Shown here: one piece after another, positions 1-9,883 of the stretch
Layout of the letters: each line of letters starts with the position of its first letter
Position numbering within the stretch: position 1 is the first letter of the stretch
Origin: an uncultured Lysobacterales bacterium
GTDB taxonomy: Bacteria > Pseudomonadota > Gammaproteobacteria > Xanthomonadales > SZUA-36
Assembly: GCA_937995275.1 (NCBI GenBank)
Contig: CALKKN010000348.1
Span: 1 to 13,763, forward strand
Direction of reading: 5' to 3'
Length of the DNA stretch: 13,763 bases
Translations under genes and position numbers: made by a program
Notes under the pieces: generated by a model
Databases searched by the model: none
Seen by the model: only the letters and a program-made list of their open reading frames with translations
What the model was told of the DNA's origin: nothing

Positions 1-214
1 GGGTATGCACCCCGCGGTGCACGTTGGCGTTGTGTTCGCGGTAGAAACGGTCGGTGGCTTCGATCACCGCCAGCGGGCGCTGCGCGGATGCCGCGGTGTC
101 CAGGTACACCAGCGGCTTGCCGTGGGCGGTCCGCTGCAGGATGGGGAAATCCCGCCGCACCCGCTCGATGTCAAAAGGTTGTGCCGCTGTCGGGTTGGTC
201 ATTGGGGTGCTCAT
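1..214 (-). CDS. sufS: SufS cysteine desulfurase, N-terminal fragment (cut by window edge)
   Basis: Only the first 71 residues lie in the window. They match the N-terminus of group II (SufS/CsdA-type) cysteine desulfurases, which take sulfur from L-cysteine as an enzyme persulfide for Fe-S cluster assembly in the cytoplasm, using pyridoxal phosphate. Visible family marks are 'FPIL', the block '[11 protein letters not shown]' and 'NVHRGVHT', close to the equivalent E. coli SufS stretch. The active-site lysine and cysteine would lie beyond base 1. I chose the ATG at 214 (MSTPMTN) because a weak GAGAA purine run precedes it; the next ATG at 202 has none. It is the last suf gene seen in this operon and sits 66 nt after sufD, with a REP doublet between them. 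Confidence 0.93.
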   Translation of the reverse strand, partial: MSTPMTNPTAAQPFDIERVRRDFPILQRTAHGKPLVYLDTAASAQRPLAVIEATDRFYREHNANVHRGVHT

Positions 215-247
215 GCAAGTTCTCGGTCAGATGGAAGACTCAGACAA

Positions 248-285
248 TCGCGGCTGAAGCCGCTCCCACAGAAGCCGCTCCTACA
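248..285 (-). repeat. REP-type palindromic element, partial plus complete unit
   Basis: Read on the minus strand, a 15-nt head TGTAGGAGCGGCTTC (285-271) is followed at once by a complete unit (270-248) beginning TGTGGGAGCGGCTTC and closing AGCCGCGA. The complete unit folds as GCGGCT-TC-AGCCGC. The same 23-nt unit occurs at 6203-6225 with two mismatches. This resembles the REP palindromes scattered between genes in Xanthomonadaceae and Pseudomonas, which are moved by RAYT transposases (family knowledge; no RAYT gene is in this window). The TAG inside the first unit is the sufD stop codon. Confidence 0.8.
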
Positions 286-1597
286 ATTGTTCGCCGGAGG
301 GCATCGCGGCATCGAGCAGGCCGCCGATCCGCTCGGCCAGAATCGGGTCCGCCACGCGATCGGTGACGGCGCGGCAGAAGGCCGCGGTCAACATGCGCCG
401 CGCGGCGCCGTCGGTCAGGCCGCGGCTGCGCAGGTAGAACACCGCAGCCTCGTCCAGTTGGCCGACGGTCGCACCGTGGCTGGCTTCGACCTCATCGGCG
501 TAAATTTCCAGCTCGGGCTTGGTGTCCATTTCGGCCAGCGGCGACAGCAGCAGATTGGCGTTCGACTGCCGGACGCTGGAGCCGTCGGCGCCGGCCTGAA
601 TGAGCGCGCGGCCATTGAAGACGCCCCGGCTGCGGCCACCCAGCACGCCGCGGAAAAACTGCTCGCTGGCGCAGCCCGGGGCCAGGTGTTCGACGGAGAC
701 GTGGTTGTCGACGTGGCGCCGGCCGTCCAGCAGCCAGGCGCCGGCGATATCCGCCTCGGCCCCGGGGCCCGTCAGCCGTGTCGTCAGTTCGTGGCGAGCC
801 AGCCCGGCGCCCAGGTCGAAGCCCCGGTAGACGAACCGGCTGTCCCGTGCCTGTTCGAGCATTGTCGAGGTAAGCAGCACGGCCTGCTCCGTTTCTGCCT
901 GCACCCGGGTGTGGCTCAGGCGGGCGCCGGCGCCGAGCTCGGCCTGGCAGAGCACGTTCAACCCCGCTGCCCCGTCACCGGGGGCCTCGCCGCTGCCCAG
1001 GTACTGTTCCACCAGTTCCAGGCGGGCGCCGTCGTCCAGCAGCACGAACAGGCGGAATTGGCCCATCGTCGCGGCTGCGCCGGCTGAAAGGCCCCACCGC
1101 AGAAGCAGGCGGCCGGCAGCGCTGCCGCCGGCTGCATCGCGGGCCACGTGCACGACCAGGCCCTGCGTCGCCAGAGCGGTATTGAGCGCCGCGAAGGCCC
1201 GCGTCGCGCCCCGCAGCTCGACCGCCTCGAACAGCGGTTTCAGTCGTTCCTCGAATCGTTCCAGGGCCGTCGCCAGCGGCAGCACGGTCAGACCCTGGGG
1301 CAAGTCCGCCGGCACCTCGCCCAGCGCGCCATCACGGATGTCGACCACAACCGACGATTCGCACAGCGGCGGCGGCAGATCCGCCACCGGCGCCGGTACC
1401 GGCTCCGCCGCGGTCAGCCGCAGACCGTCGAACACGGTCATCGGCGTGTACTTCCAGGCCTCGACCTTGCGGTGCGGCAGGCCGGCAGCGCGGAACTGCC
1501 CGACCGCGTTTTCACGCAACTCGCGCAGCCAGGCGGGCGCCGGTTCCTGTGGTGCCGCCGCCAGCGCGTCCGACCACTGTTCGGTCAATCCGGTCAT
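281..1597 (-). CDS. sufD: SufD, scaffold subunit of the SufBC2D Fe-S assembly complex
   Basis: 438 residues, usual length for SufD. SufD pairs with SufB and two SufC ATPases to form the scaffold on which Fe-S clusters are built. N-terminal helical part: 'GLPHRKVEAWKYTPM' near residues 40-54, a conserved SufD feature. The C-terminal beta-helix ends in the signature 'ELEIYADEVEASHGATVG' (about 361-378) followed by 'FYLRSRGL'. H374 corresponds to E. coli His360, reported important for cluster assembly; the position of E. coli Cys358 is alanine here (A372). The ATG overlaps the sufC stop by 4 nt (ATGA), so translational coupling is likely. The stop codon lies inside a REP element, so the final residues may have been reshaped by its insertion. 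Confidence 0.97.
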   Translation of the reverse strand: MTGLTEQWSDALAAAPQEPAPAWLRELRENAVGQFRAAGLPHRKVEAWKYTPMTVFDGLRLTAAEPVPAPVADLPPPLCESSVVVDIRDGALGEVPADLPQGLTVLPLATALERFEERLKPLFEAVELRGATRAFAALNTALATQGLVVHVARDAAGGSAAGRLLLRWGLSAGAAATMGQFRLFVLLDDGARLELVEQYLGSGEAPGDGAAGLNVLCQAELGAGARLSHTRVQAETEQAVLLTSTMLEQARDSRFVYRGFDLGAGLARHELTTRLTGPGAEADIAGAWLLDGRRHVDNHVSVEHLAPGCASEQFFRGVLGGRSRGVFNGRALIQAGADGSSVRQSNANLLLSPLAEMDTKPELEIYADEVEASHGATVGQLDEAAVFYLRSRGLTDGAARRMLTAAFCRAVTDRVADPILAERIGGLLDAAMPSGEQL

Positions 1598-2412
1598 GCG
1601 CCTGCCGCCGCCCCGGCGCCACCGGAACCGGTCTCTGCCCCTTCCAGCGCCTGGATGCCGCCCTCCGCCAGCCAGGAGTAACCTTCTTCCTCCAGCTTGA
1701 GCGCGAGGTCCGCATCCCCGCTGGCGGCGATCCGGCCGCCGGACAGCACGTGCACCCGGTCCGGCACGATGTATTCCAGCAGCCGCTGGTAATGCGTGAC
1801 CACGATCATGGCCCGGTCCGGCGAACGCTGGCGGTTGACCCCTTCGGCCACGAGCTTCAGCGCGTCGATGTCGAGACCCGAATCGGTCTCGTCCAGGATC
1901 GCCAGCGCCGGCTCCAGCACCGCCATCTGGAAGATCTCGTTGCGCTTTTTCTCGCCGCCCGAAAAGCCTTCGTTCACGGCCCGGTGCATCAGGTCGTCGC
2001 TGATGTGCAGGATCTCGAGTTTCCCGCGGATCAGCTTCAGGAACTGCATCGAGTCGAGCTCCGGCTCCCCGCGGTACTTGCGCTGAGCGTTCAGCGCGGC
2101 GCGCAGGAAGTAGGTGTTGTTCACCCCGGGGATCTCCACCGGGTACTGGAAGGCCAGGAAGATGCCTTCGCAGGCCCGCTCCTCCGGCTCCAGTTCCAGC
2201 AGGTCGCGGCCCCGGTACAGCACTTGCCCGTCCGTGACCTCGTAGCCCTCGCGCCCGGCGATCACGCTGGCGAGCGTGCTTTTGCCCGAGCCGTTGGGGC
2301 CCATGATCGCGTGCACCTCGCCCGCATTCACCTCGAGATCGAGGCCGTTCAGAATCTGTTTGCCCTCCACGCTGGCGTGAAGGTTGCGTACTTTCAACAT
2401 CGCTTTGTCCAT
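1594..2412 (-). CDS. sufC: SufC, ABC-type ATPase of the SUF complex
   Basis: Cytoplasmic ATPase that binds SufB and SufD and drives their conformational change during Fe-S assembly. With the ATG at 2412 it has 272 residues: Walker A GPNGSGKS at 38-45, Q-loop 'FQYPVEIPG' from 88, signature SGGEKKR at 151-157, Walker B 'LAILDET' with D-loop 'SGLD' near 170-181, and switch histidine H207 in 'VTHYQR'. The pattern is that of E. coli SufC. The start is uncertain: an in-frame TTG lies at 2421 and another ATG at 2400, where homology to E. coli SufC begins (MLKVRNLH). I prefer 2412 because GTGAG lies about 10 nt upstream. Beyond the usual end (GYSWLAE) there is a tail of about 20 residues rich in Gly and Ala. 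The gene lies 93 nt after sufB and overlaps sufD by 4 nt. Confidence 0.97.
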   Translation of the reverse strand: MDKAMLKVRNLHASVEGKQILNGLDLEVNAGEVHAIMGPNGSGKSTLASVIAGREGYEVTDGQVLYRGRDLLELEPEERACEGIFLAFQYPVEIPGVNNTYFLRAALNAQRKYRGEPELDSMQFLKLIRGKLEILHISDDLMHRAVNEGFSGGEKKRNEIFQMAVLEPALAILDETDSGLDIDALKLVAEGVNRQRSPDRAMIVVTHYQRLLEYIVPDRVHVLSGGRIAASGDADLALKLEEEGYSWLAEGGIQALEGAETGSGGAGAAAGA

Positions 2413-2505
2413 CGTTATCAACTCACGATCCCATCATCACCGGGCGCCGGTCGGAGCCGGGCAAGCGCGGTGGGGTCGGTCCAAACCACCGTCACCCATT
2501 CCTCG

Positions 2506-3969
<1,464 letters not shown>

Positions 3970-3993
3970 GGTCGTGTGTCCCTTACAGGCTCA

Positions 3994-4437
3994 TCAAGCG
4001 GTCAGCGTCGTGATCTGCAGTGGCCCGGCCTTTCGCCCGGGCGGCGCCGCCATCTCGGCCAGGCTGACCTGCTGCAGCGCCTCGGCGACCGCCAGGCTGA
4101 TCCGCTGCCAGTTGCCGCGCAACTCGCAGCTGTCCTCCTGGTTGCACAGGCCCTGTTCCACGCTGCACTCCGTCATCGCGATCGGGCCCTCGATGGCGGC
4201 GATGACTTCCGCGACATTGATGTCGGCGGCGCCACGCGTGACACGGTAGCCGCCATTGGCGCCGCGGAACGACTCCAGCAGCCCGTTACCGGCCAGCAAT
4301 TTCAGCACCTTGCTGGCGGTCGGCACCTCGACCCGCACACGTTCGGACAGCGCGTGCGCGCTCAGCACCTCGCGATCGCGGGCCAGCTCGACCATCAAAA
4401 GGATGGCGTAGTCACTCATTTTCGAAATTCGCAGCAT
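3994..4437 (-). CDS. Rrf2-family (IscR-like) regulator of the suf operon
   Basis: 147 residues. The N-terminal winged helix-turn-helix begins with the family pattern 'MLRISKMSDYAILLM' and continues through 'ASKVLKLLAGNGLLESFRG' and 'NGGYRV' (about 41-65). Three cysteines, C91, C98 and C104 (C-x6-C-x5-C), lie where IscR binds its [2Fe-2S] cluster. The fourth IscR ligand, His107, is arginine here. As first gene of the suf cluster it probably senses Fe-S status and controls the operon, including itself; this is inferred from family and position. It resembles the SUF-system regulator subfamily known from Xanthomonads more than IscR proper. No Shine-Dalgarno precedes the ATG at 4437, and AT-rich promoter-like sequence reaches almost to it, so the message may be leaderless. 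The alternative M7 (4419) would remove the conserved N-terminus. Confidence 0.93.
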   Translation of the reverse strand: MLRISKMSDYAILLMVELARDREVLSAHALSERVRVEVPTASKVLKLLAGNGLLESFRGANGGYRVTRGAADINVAEVIAAIEGPIAMTECSVEQGLCNQEDSCELRGNWQRISLAVAEALQQVSLAEMAAPPGRKAGPLQITTLTA

Positions 4438-4440
4438 GGC

Positions 4441-4469
4441 TTATATAGTACCATATGAGTACTGTTTAA
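4441..4469 (-). promoter_or_regulatory. Candidate suf promoter and operator dyad
   Basis: On the plus strand, arms TTATATAGTAC (4441-4451) and GTACTGTTTAA (4459-4469) flank the 7-nt centre CATATGA; 9 of 11 arm positions pair. The AT-rich block stands out from its GC-rich surroundings. On the minus strand it contains -10-like TACTAT (4450-4445), TATATA and TATAAG, with -35-like TTAAAC (4469-4464) 16-18 nt before the latter two. It lies 3 nt upstream of the regulator ATG. The size fits a dimeric Rrf2 operator, and a bound regulator would block the promoter. It does not obviously match the E. coli IscR type 1 motif. It could also influence divergent amgK, whose ATG is 54 nt away. Confidence 0.5.
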
Positions 4470-4523
4470 GTAGGGCCGTCCGCACGAATACCAAGCCCTT
4501 GCCGTTTCGGGCAAAATGCGCGC

Positions 4524-6160
<1,637 letters not shown>

Positions 6161-6202
6161 CCTGAGCGCGGGCCCCTTGGGGCTGGATGCGCACGGAGAG
6201 GC

Positions 6203-6225
6203 TGTAGGAGCGGCTTTAGCCGCGA
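6203..6225 (+). repeat. REP-type palindromic element, single copy
   Basis: A 23-nt unit starting TGTAGGAGCGGCTTT and ending AGCCGCGA, matching the complete unit at 248-270 (other strand) except at two positions. The core GCGGCT-TT-AGCCGC pairs perfectly. It lies 43 nt after murU in the same sense as transcription, so the hairpin would form at the 3' end of the amgK-murU mRNA. There is no following T-run, so it is not a standard intrinsic terminator. Confidence 0.8.
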
Positions 6226-6474
6226 TGGGTGGTGGCGTCAACGGCCTCATGCGGGCCGCGGATTTGACCTGCCGCGCCTCGTGCTCACGAAAGCGATTTT
6301 GAATGCCGATTTCTTGACATAAATCTACACGCCGGGACTTTTTGCCGGTATCCTCTGCCCTGTCTGAACGTTCAGGAGTACAGCCCTCGCTGGCGATCCG
6401 CCGGCGCCTGAGCGGCGCCACTCGAAAGCCGCAGAAAGCCGGGCTGCAAACAGTAAACCATTCGGAGCTTGTTT
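6226..6474 (+). promoter_or_regulatory. pntA upstream region: candidate promoter and leader
   Basis: No convincing gene lies in the 314 bp between murU and pntA. A perfect -35-like TTGACA sits at 6314-6319, but no good -10 follows at 16-18 nt. TATCCT at 6349-6354 could serve as a -10, with only a poor -35 (TACACG). Downstream are the perfect palindrome CTGAACGTTCAG (6364-6375) and a potential hairpin GGCGCC-TGAGC-GGCGCC (6403-6419). The real transcription start cannot be fixed by eye. The short weak purine-rich stretch near 6424-6442 adds nothing certain. The pntA ribosome site GGAG is at 6464-6467. Confidence 0.4.
6364..6375. promoter_or_regulatory. Perfect 12-bp palindrome CTGAACGTTCAG, possible operator
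   Basis: CTGAAC/GTTCAG is a perfect two-fold symmetric site 99 nt before the pntA start, just downstream of the candidate -10 TATCCT (6349-6354). Symmetry and position suit a repressor site at or near the transcription start. I cannot assign a regulator; the flanking bases do not extend the symmetry. Confidence 0.4.
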
Positions 6475-8010
6475 ATGAGAATCGGTGTACCGAAAGAGAA
6501 ATACGCGGGCGAAAGACGCGTCGCCACCACCCCCGACGTAGCCGCCCAGCTGATCAAGCTGGGTTACGAGGTTGCGGTCGAGTCCGGTGCCGGCGCCACC
6601 GCCAGTTATTCCGACGCGGCCTACGAGTCGGCGGGCTGTTCCGTGGCCGCGACGGCGGACGAAATCTGGAACGATTCCGACATCGTCATGAAGGTACGCG
6701 GCCCGGATGCCGAAGAAGCGCCGCGCCTGAAATCGGGCCAGACGCTGATCAGTTTCCTGTATCCGGCGCAGAACCCGGACCTGCTGCAGCAATTGACCGA
6801 CAGCGGCGCAACGGTGCTGGCCATGGACAGCGTGCCGCGCATCTCCCGGGCGCAAAAGGTGGATGCCCTGAGTTCCATGGCCAACATCGCGGGCTACCGG
6901 GCCGTGATCGAAGCGGCCCAGCACTTCGGCCGCTTCTTTACCGGGCAAATCACGGCTGCCGGCAAAGTGCCGCCAGCCAAGATACTGGTCATCGGGGCGG
7001 GCGTGGCCGGGCTGGCCGCCATCGGCGCCGCCCAGAGCATGGGCGCCATCGTCCGCTCGTTCGACACCCGCCCCGAGGTCAAGGAACAGATCGAGAGCAT
7101 GGGCGCCGAGTTCCTGATGCTGGACTTCGCCGATGAAGACGGCACCGGCGAGGGCGGCTACGCCAAGGTCATGAGCAAGGAGTTCATCGAAGCCGAGATG
7201 GCCCTGTTTGCCGAGCAGGCCAAAGAGGTGGACATCATCATCACCACCGCGCTGATTCCCGGCAAACCGGCGCCGCGCCTGATCACGGCGGAGATGGTGG
7301 AGTCCATGAAGGACGGCAGCGTGATCGTCGACCTGGCCGCCGAACAGGGCGGCAACTGCGAGGTGACCCGGCCGGGCGAGGTATACGAGCACAAGGGCGT
7401 GACCATCATCGGCTACACGGACCTGCCGAGCCGCCTGTCGGCCCAGTCGAGCCAGCTGTATGGAACCAATCTGCGGCACCTGCTGACCGACATGACGCCC
7501 GAAAAAGACGGGCAGCTCGTCGTCGACATGGAGGACGAGGTGATCCGCGGCACCACGGTGTGCAAGGACGGTGAAACGACCTGGCCGCCACCGGCCTCGC
7601 AGATTTCGGCGGCTCCAGCGCCCCAACCGGATGCGGCGCCGGCCCCGCCGCCGGAGCCGAAGAAGAAGTCCGTGGCGGGCCCGATCATCGGCATGGTGAT
7701 CGCCGGCCTCGCATTGCTGGGGCTCGGCGCCGTCGCGCCCCAGGACTTCATGGCGCACTTCACCGTGTTCGTGCTGGCCTGCTTCGTCGGCTACATGGTG
7801 ATCTGGAACGTGACGCCGGCCCTGCACACGCCGCTGATGAGCGTGACCAACGCGATCTCCAGCATCATCGTGATCGGCGCGTTGATGCAGATCAGTTCCG
7901 ATACCCAGCTGATCAAGTGGATCGCGATCGCAACGGTCGGAATCACCTCGGTGAACATCTTCGGCGGCTTCGCGGTGACGCGGCGCATGCTCGAAATGTT
8001 CCGGAAGTAA
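6475..8010 (+). CDS. pntA: NAD(P) transhydrogenase alpha subunit PntA
   Basis: 511 residues, nearly identical in length to E. coli PntA (510) and colinear with it. With PntB it couples proton entry across the inner membrane to hydride transfer from NADH to NADP+, making NADPH. Residues 1-375 or so form the NAD(H)-binding domain I: '[14 protein letters not shown]' holds the RQD loop (R122, Q127, D130), followed by Rossmann loop '[15 protein letters not shown]' near 173-187 and '[10 protein letters not shown]'. A Pro/Ala-rich linker (about 378-395) ending in KKK leads to hydrophobic segments near 403-420, 428-446, 460-473 and 480-498. The fused form (domain I plus membrane part in one chain) is the E. 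coli type, not the split alphaproteobacterial type. ATG 6475 has GGAG 7 nt upstream; the in-frame TTG at 6469 is less likely. pntB follows after 10 nt. Confidence 0.98.
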   Translation: MRIGVPKEKYAGERRVATTPDVAAQLIKLGYEVAVESGAGATASYSDAAYESAGCSVAATADEIWNDSDIVMKVRGPDAEEAPRLKSGQTLISFLYPAQNPDLLQQLTDSGATVLAMDSVPRISRAQKVDALSSMANIAGYRAVIEAAQHFGRFFTGQITAAGKVPPAKILVIGAGVAGLAAIGAAQSMGAIVRSFDTRPEVKEQIESMGAEFLMLDFADEDGTGEGGYAKVMSKEFIEAEMALFAEQAKEVDIIITTALIPGKPAPRLITAEMVESMKDGSVIVDLAAEQGGNCEVTRPGEVYEHKGVTIIGYTDLPSRLSAQSSQLYGTNLRHLLTDMTPEKDGQLVVDMEDEVIRGTTVCKDGETTWPPPASQISAAPAPQPDAAPAPPPEPKKKSVAGPIIGMVIAGLALLGLGAVAPQDFMAHFTVFVLACFVGYMVIWNVTPALHTPLMSVTNAISSIIVIGALMQISSDTQLIKWIAIATVGITSVNIFGGFAVTRRMLEMFRK

Positions 8011-8020
8011 GGAGGCCATC

Positions 8021-9436
8021 ATGGAATTCAACGGAATTTTGGTGGTTTCGTACATCATCGCAACCATCCTGTTCATCCTGGCGCTGGGCGGCCTGTCCCA
8101 CCAGGAAACGGCACGTCGCGGCAACTGGTACGGCATCGTCGGCATGGCGATCGCGCTGGCGGCCACCATCTGGGGCATCGTCACCCAGGCCTACGTCGAA
8201 CTGGTCGTGGCCCTGCTGATCGGCGCCACCATCGGCCTCATTGCCGCGCGGCGGGTGCAGATGACGCAGATGCCCGAACTCGTGGCGATCCTGCACAGCC
8301 TGGTCGGCGTGGCGGCCGTCGCGGTCGGATTTGCCAACTTCCTCGATCCGGGACGCCTGGCCCATTACCAGGGCATCGATCTCACCATCCACGACATCGA
8401 AACCTACCTGGGCATTCTGATCGGTGCGGTGACCTTCTCCGGCTCCGTGATCGCGTTCGGCAAGCTGTCCGGCAAGATCACCAGCAAGCCCCTGGTGCTG
8501 CCCGCGCGGCACTGGCTGAACCTGATCCTGCTGCTGGTGGTGATTTACTATGGCTACCAGTTCGTGGTGCAGTCCCCGACCGGCACGGCCGAAATCCCCG
8601 CGGGCTGGCTGCCGCTGATCATCATGACGGCGCTCTCCCTGCTGTTCGGCATCCACATGGTGATGGCGATCGGCGGGGCGGACATGCCGGTCGTGGTGTC
8701 CATGCTGAACAGCTACTCGGGATGGGCGGCCTCGGCCACCGGCTTCATGCTGGGCAACGACCTGCTGATCGTGACCGGCGCGCTGGTCGGCTCCTCGGGC
8801 GCGATCCTGAGCTACATCATGTGCCGGGCGATGAACCGCAAGTTCCTGGCGGTGATCGCCGGCGGCTTCGGCACCAGCGAGGGCACCCAACTGGCCGGCA
8901 CCGAAGACCAGGGCGAAGTCCAGCCCATCGACTCGGACGAAACCGCCGCCCTGCTGGCCGACGCCAAGGAAGTCATGATCATTCCCGGCTACGGCATGGC
9001 GGTGGCGCAGGCCCAGCACATCGTTCATGAACTCACGCAGGTGCTGCGCGACAAGAAGGTCAACGTCCGCTTCGGCATCCACCCGGTCGCGGGCCGCATG
9101 CCCGGCCATATGAACGTGCTCCTGGCGGAGGCCAAGGTGCCCTACGACATCGTCTTCGAGATGGACGAGGTCAACGAGGACTTCCCGGAGGTGGACGTAT
9201 CGATCGTCATCGGCGCCAACGACATCGTGAACCCCTCGGCCCTGGAAGAGCCGGAGGGCCCGATCGGCGGCATGCCGGTGCTCGAGTGCTGGAAGGGCAA
9301 GACCACGATCGTGCTCAAGCGCAGTATGGCGACCGGCTACGCCGGCGTGCAGAATCCGCTGTTCTTCAAGGAGAACACCCGGATGCTGTTCGGCGACGCC
9401 AAGGACAGCCTCGAGGCGGTGTTCAAGGCGCTGTAG
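8021..9436 (+). CDS. pntB: NAD(P) transhydrogenase beta subunit PntB
   Basis: 471 residues (E. coli PntB 462). The first roughly 270 residues form a membrane domain of about eight or nine helices. H92 in 'AILHSLVG' matches E. coli beta-His91, and D221 and N230 in '[16 protein letters not shown]' match Asp213 and Asn222, residues tied to proton translocation. The C-terminal domain III binds NADP(H) in the cytoplasm: '[14 protein letters not shown]' from residue 320, '[21 protein letters not shown]', 'IGANDIVNP', and a typical end '[17 protein letters not shown]'. A perfect AGGAGG precedes the ATG by 5 nt. It is cotranscribed with pntA, and an intrinsic terminator follows 25 nt after the stop. 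Confidence 0.98.
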   Translation: MEFNGILVVSYIIATILFILALGGLSHQETARRGNWYGIVGMAIALAATIWGIVTQAYVELVVALLIGATIGLIAARRVQMTQMPELVAILHSLVGVAAVAVGFANFLDPGRLAHYQGIDLTIHDIETYLGILIGAVTFSGSVIAFGKLSGKITSKPLVLPARHWLNLILLLVVIYYGYQFVVQSPTGTAEIPAGWLPLIIMTALSLLFGIHMVMAIGGADMPVVVSMLNSYSGWAASATGFMLGNDLLIVTGALVGSSGAILSYIMCRAMNRKFLAVIAGGFGTSEGTQLAGTEDQGEVQPIDSDETAALLADAKEVMIIPGYGMAVAQAQHIVHELTQVLRDKKVNVRFGIHPVAGRMPGHMNVLLAEAKVPYDIVFEMDEVNEDFPEVDVSIVIGANDIVNPSALEEPEGPIGGMPVLECWKGKTTIVLKRSMATGYAGVQNPLFFKENTRMLFGDAKDSLEAVFKAL

Positions 9437-9461
9437 CGCAAACGTTCCAGTCAGGCAGGAC

Positions 9462-9494
9462 AGACCCCCGGCGCACCGGCGCAGGGGGTCTTTT
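9462..9494 (+). terminator. Intrinsic terminator of pntAB
   Basis: Perfect 8-bp stem AGACCCCC (9462-9469) with GGGGGTCT (9484-9491), an inner GCGC/GCGC pairing in the loop, then TTTT. It begins 25 nt after the pntB stop and points along the plus strand. Confidence 0.88.
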
Positions 9495-9527
9495 CAATTG
9501 AGGAGCCTCGCTTCCCTGCCAATTGAA
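9493..9527. repeat. Inverted repeat TTCAATTG / CAATTGAA just after the terminator
   Basis: Perfect 8-bp arms at 9493-9500 and 9520-9527 are separated by 19 nt. The left arm starts within the T-run of the pntAB terminator. On the RNA it would form a second hairpin. Each arm contains the self-symmetric CAATTG. Function unknown. Confidence 0.5.
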
Positions 9528-9883
9528 TGAATCGCCCTCTCCCACAAGGCCATACGCCTGCCGTGGTGAACACGCGGTGACCTGCCTCAAGCGGGTGGCG
9601 GCGCAGCGCCGTGGCGCCCTTCCCCCGTCGGGCAAGAATTCCGCGGAAGGTCTATACTTATCGAGCAACCAAGGGAATTGTTCGTTGCCTTAATCCGGAT
9701 CATGGAAGTGCGAGAGATTTTTTCCAAGGACGGGGACCGGACCCCACGGGCAACTGTTTCTTTTGAGCTTCATCAGCACAGACCAGTCACGGGATTTCGG
9801 CAGATGGCCGACTGCACGCGCTCGCGGCGCATGCGGCCGCCGTGGCCGCCACAACCAATATTTCGAGGAGGCGAGAAAACACC
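9528..9883 (+). other. Long non-coding upstream region of the secreted-protein gene
   Basis: From the inverted repeat to the start of the next gene I see no convincing coding sequence. Short pairings such as CGTG-GTGAA-CACG (about 9562-9574) occur before the -10-like element at 9651-9660. After that element the leader to the ATG would be over 200 nt. An open frame from the ATG at 9702 runs to 9887 and overlaps the next start as ATGA, but its 61 residues look like random high-GC coding (see rejected list). I do not recognise a known RNA family. Confidence 0.4.
9651..9660 (+). promoter_or_regulatory. Promoter -10 element of sigma-S type
   Basis: TCTATACTTA fits the extended -10 pattern preferred by the stationary-phase sigma factor RpoS (consensus KCTAYACTTAA). 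No good -35 hexamer stands 16-18 nt upstream (GGGCAA or nearby at best), which RpoS promoters tolerate. It lies in the only AT-richer patch upstream of the secreted-protein gene and on the right strand. The leader would be about 220 nt. Confidence 0.5.

Noticed and set aside
5..1087. Open frame of 360 codons on the plus strand opposite sufS and sufD
   Set aside because: Antisense to sufS and sufD; it crosses the REP element and has no protein-like features.
6172..6183. GCCCC-TT-GGGGC hairpin after murU as terminator
   Set aside because: Short 5-bp stem with a 2-nt loop and no T-run behind it.
6331..6346. Sigma-54 promoter GGGACTTTTTGC upstream of pntA
   Set aside because: The GG and GC doublets are not 10 nt apart as -24/-12 elements require, and the rest of the consensus is missing.
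6325..8184. Open frame of 619 codons on the minus strand opposite pntA
   Set aside because: Shadow of pntA in GC-rich sequence; the translation is low-complexity and His/Arg/Asp-rich, with no motif.
9530..9650. Possible small structured RNA (6S-like or other) in the GC-rich stretch after pntAB
   Set aside because: Only short local pairings are visible, and no conserved core of a known RNA family could be recognised by eye.
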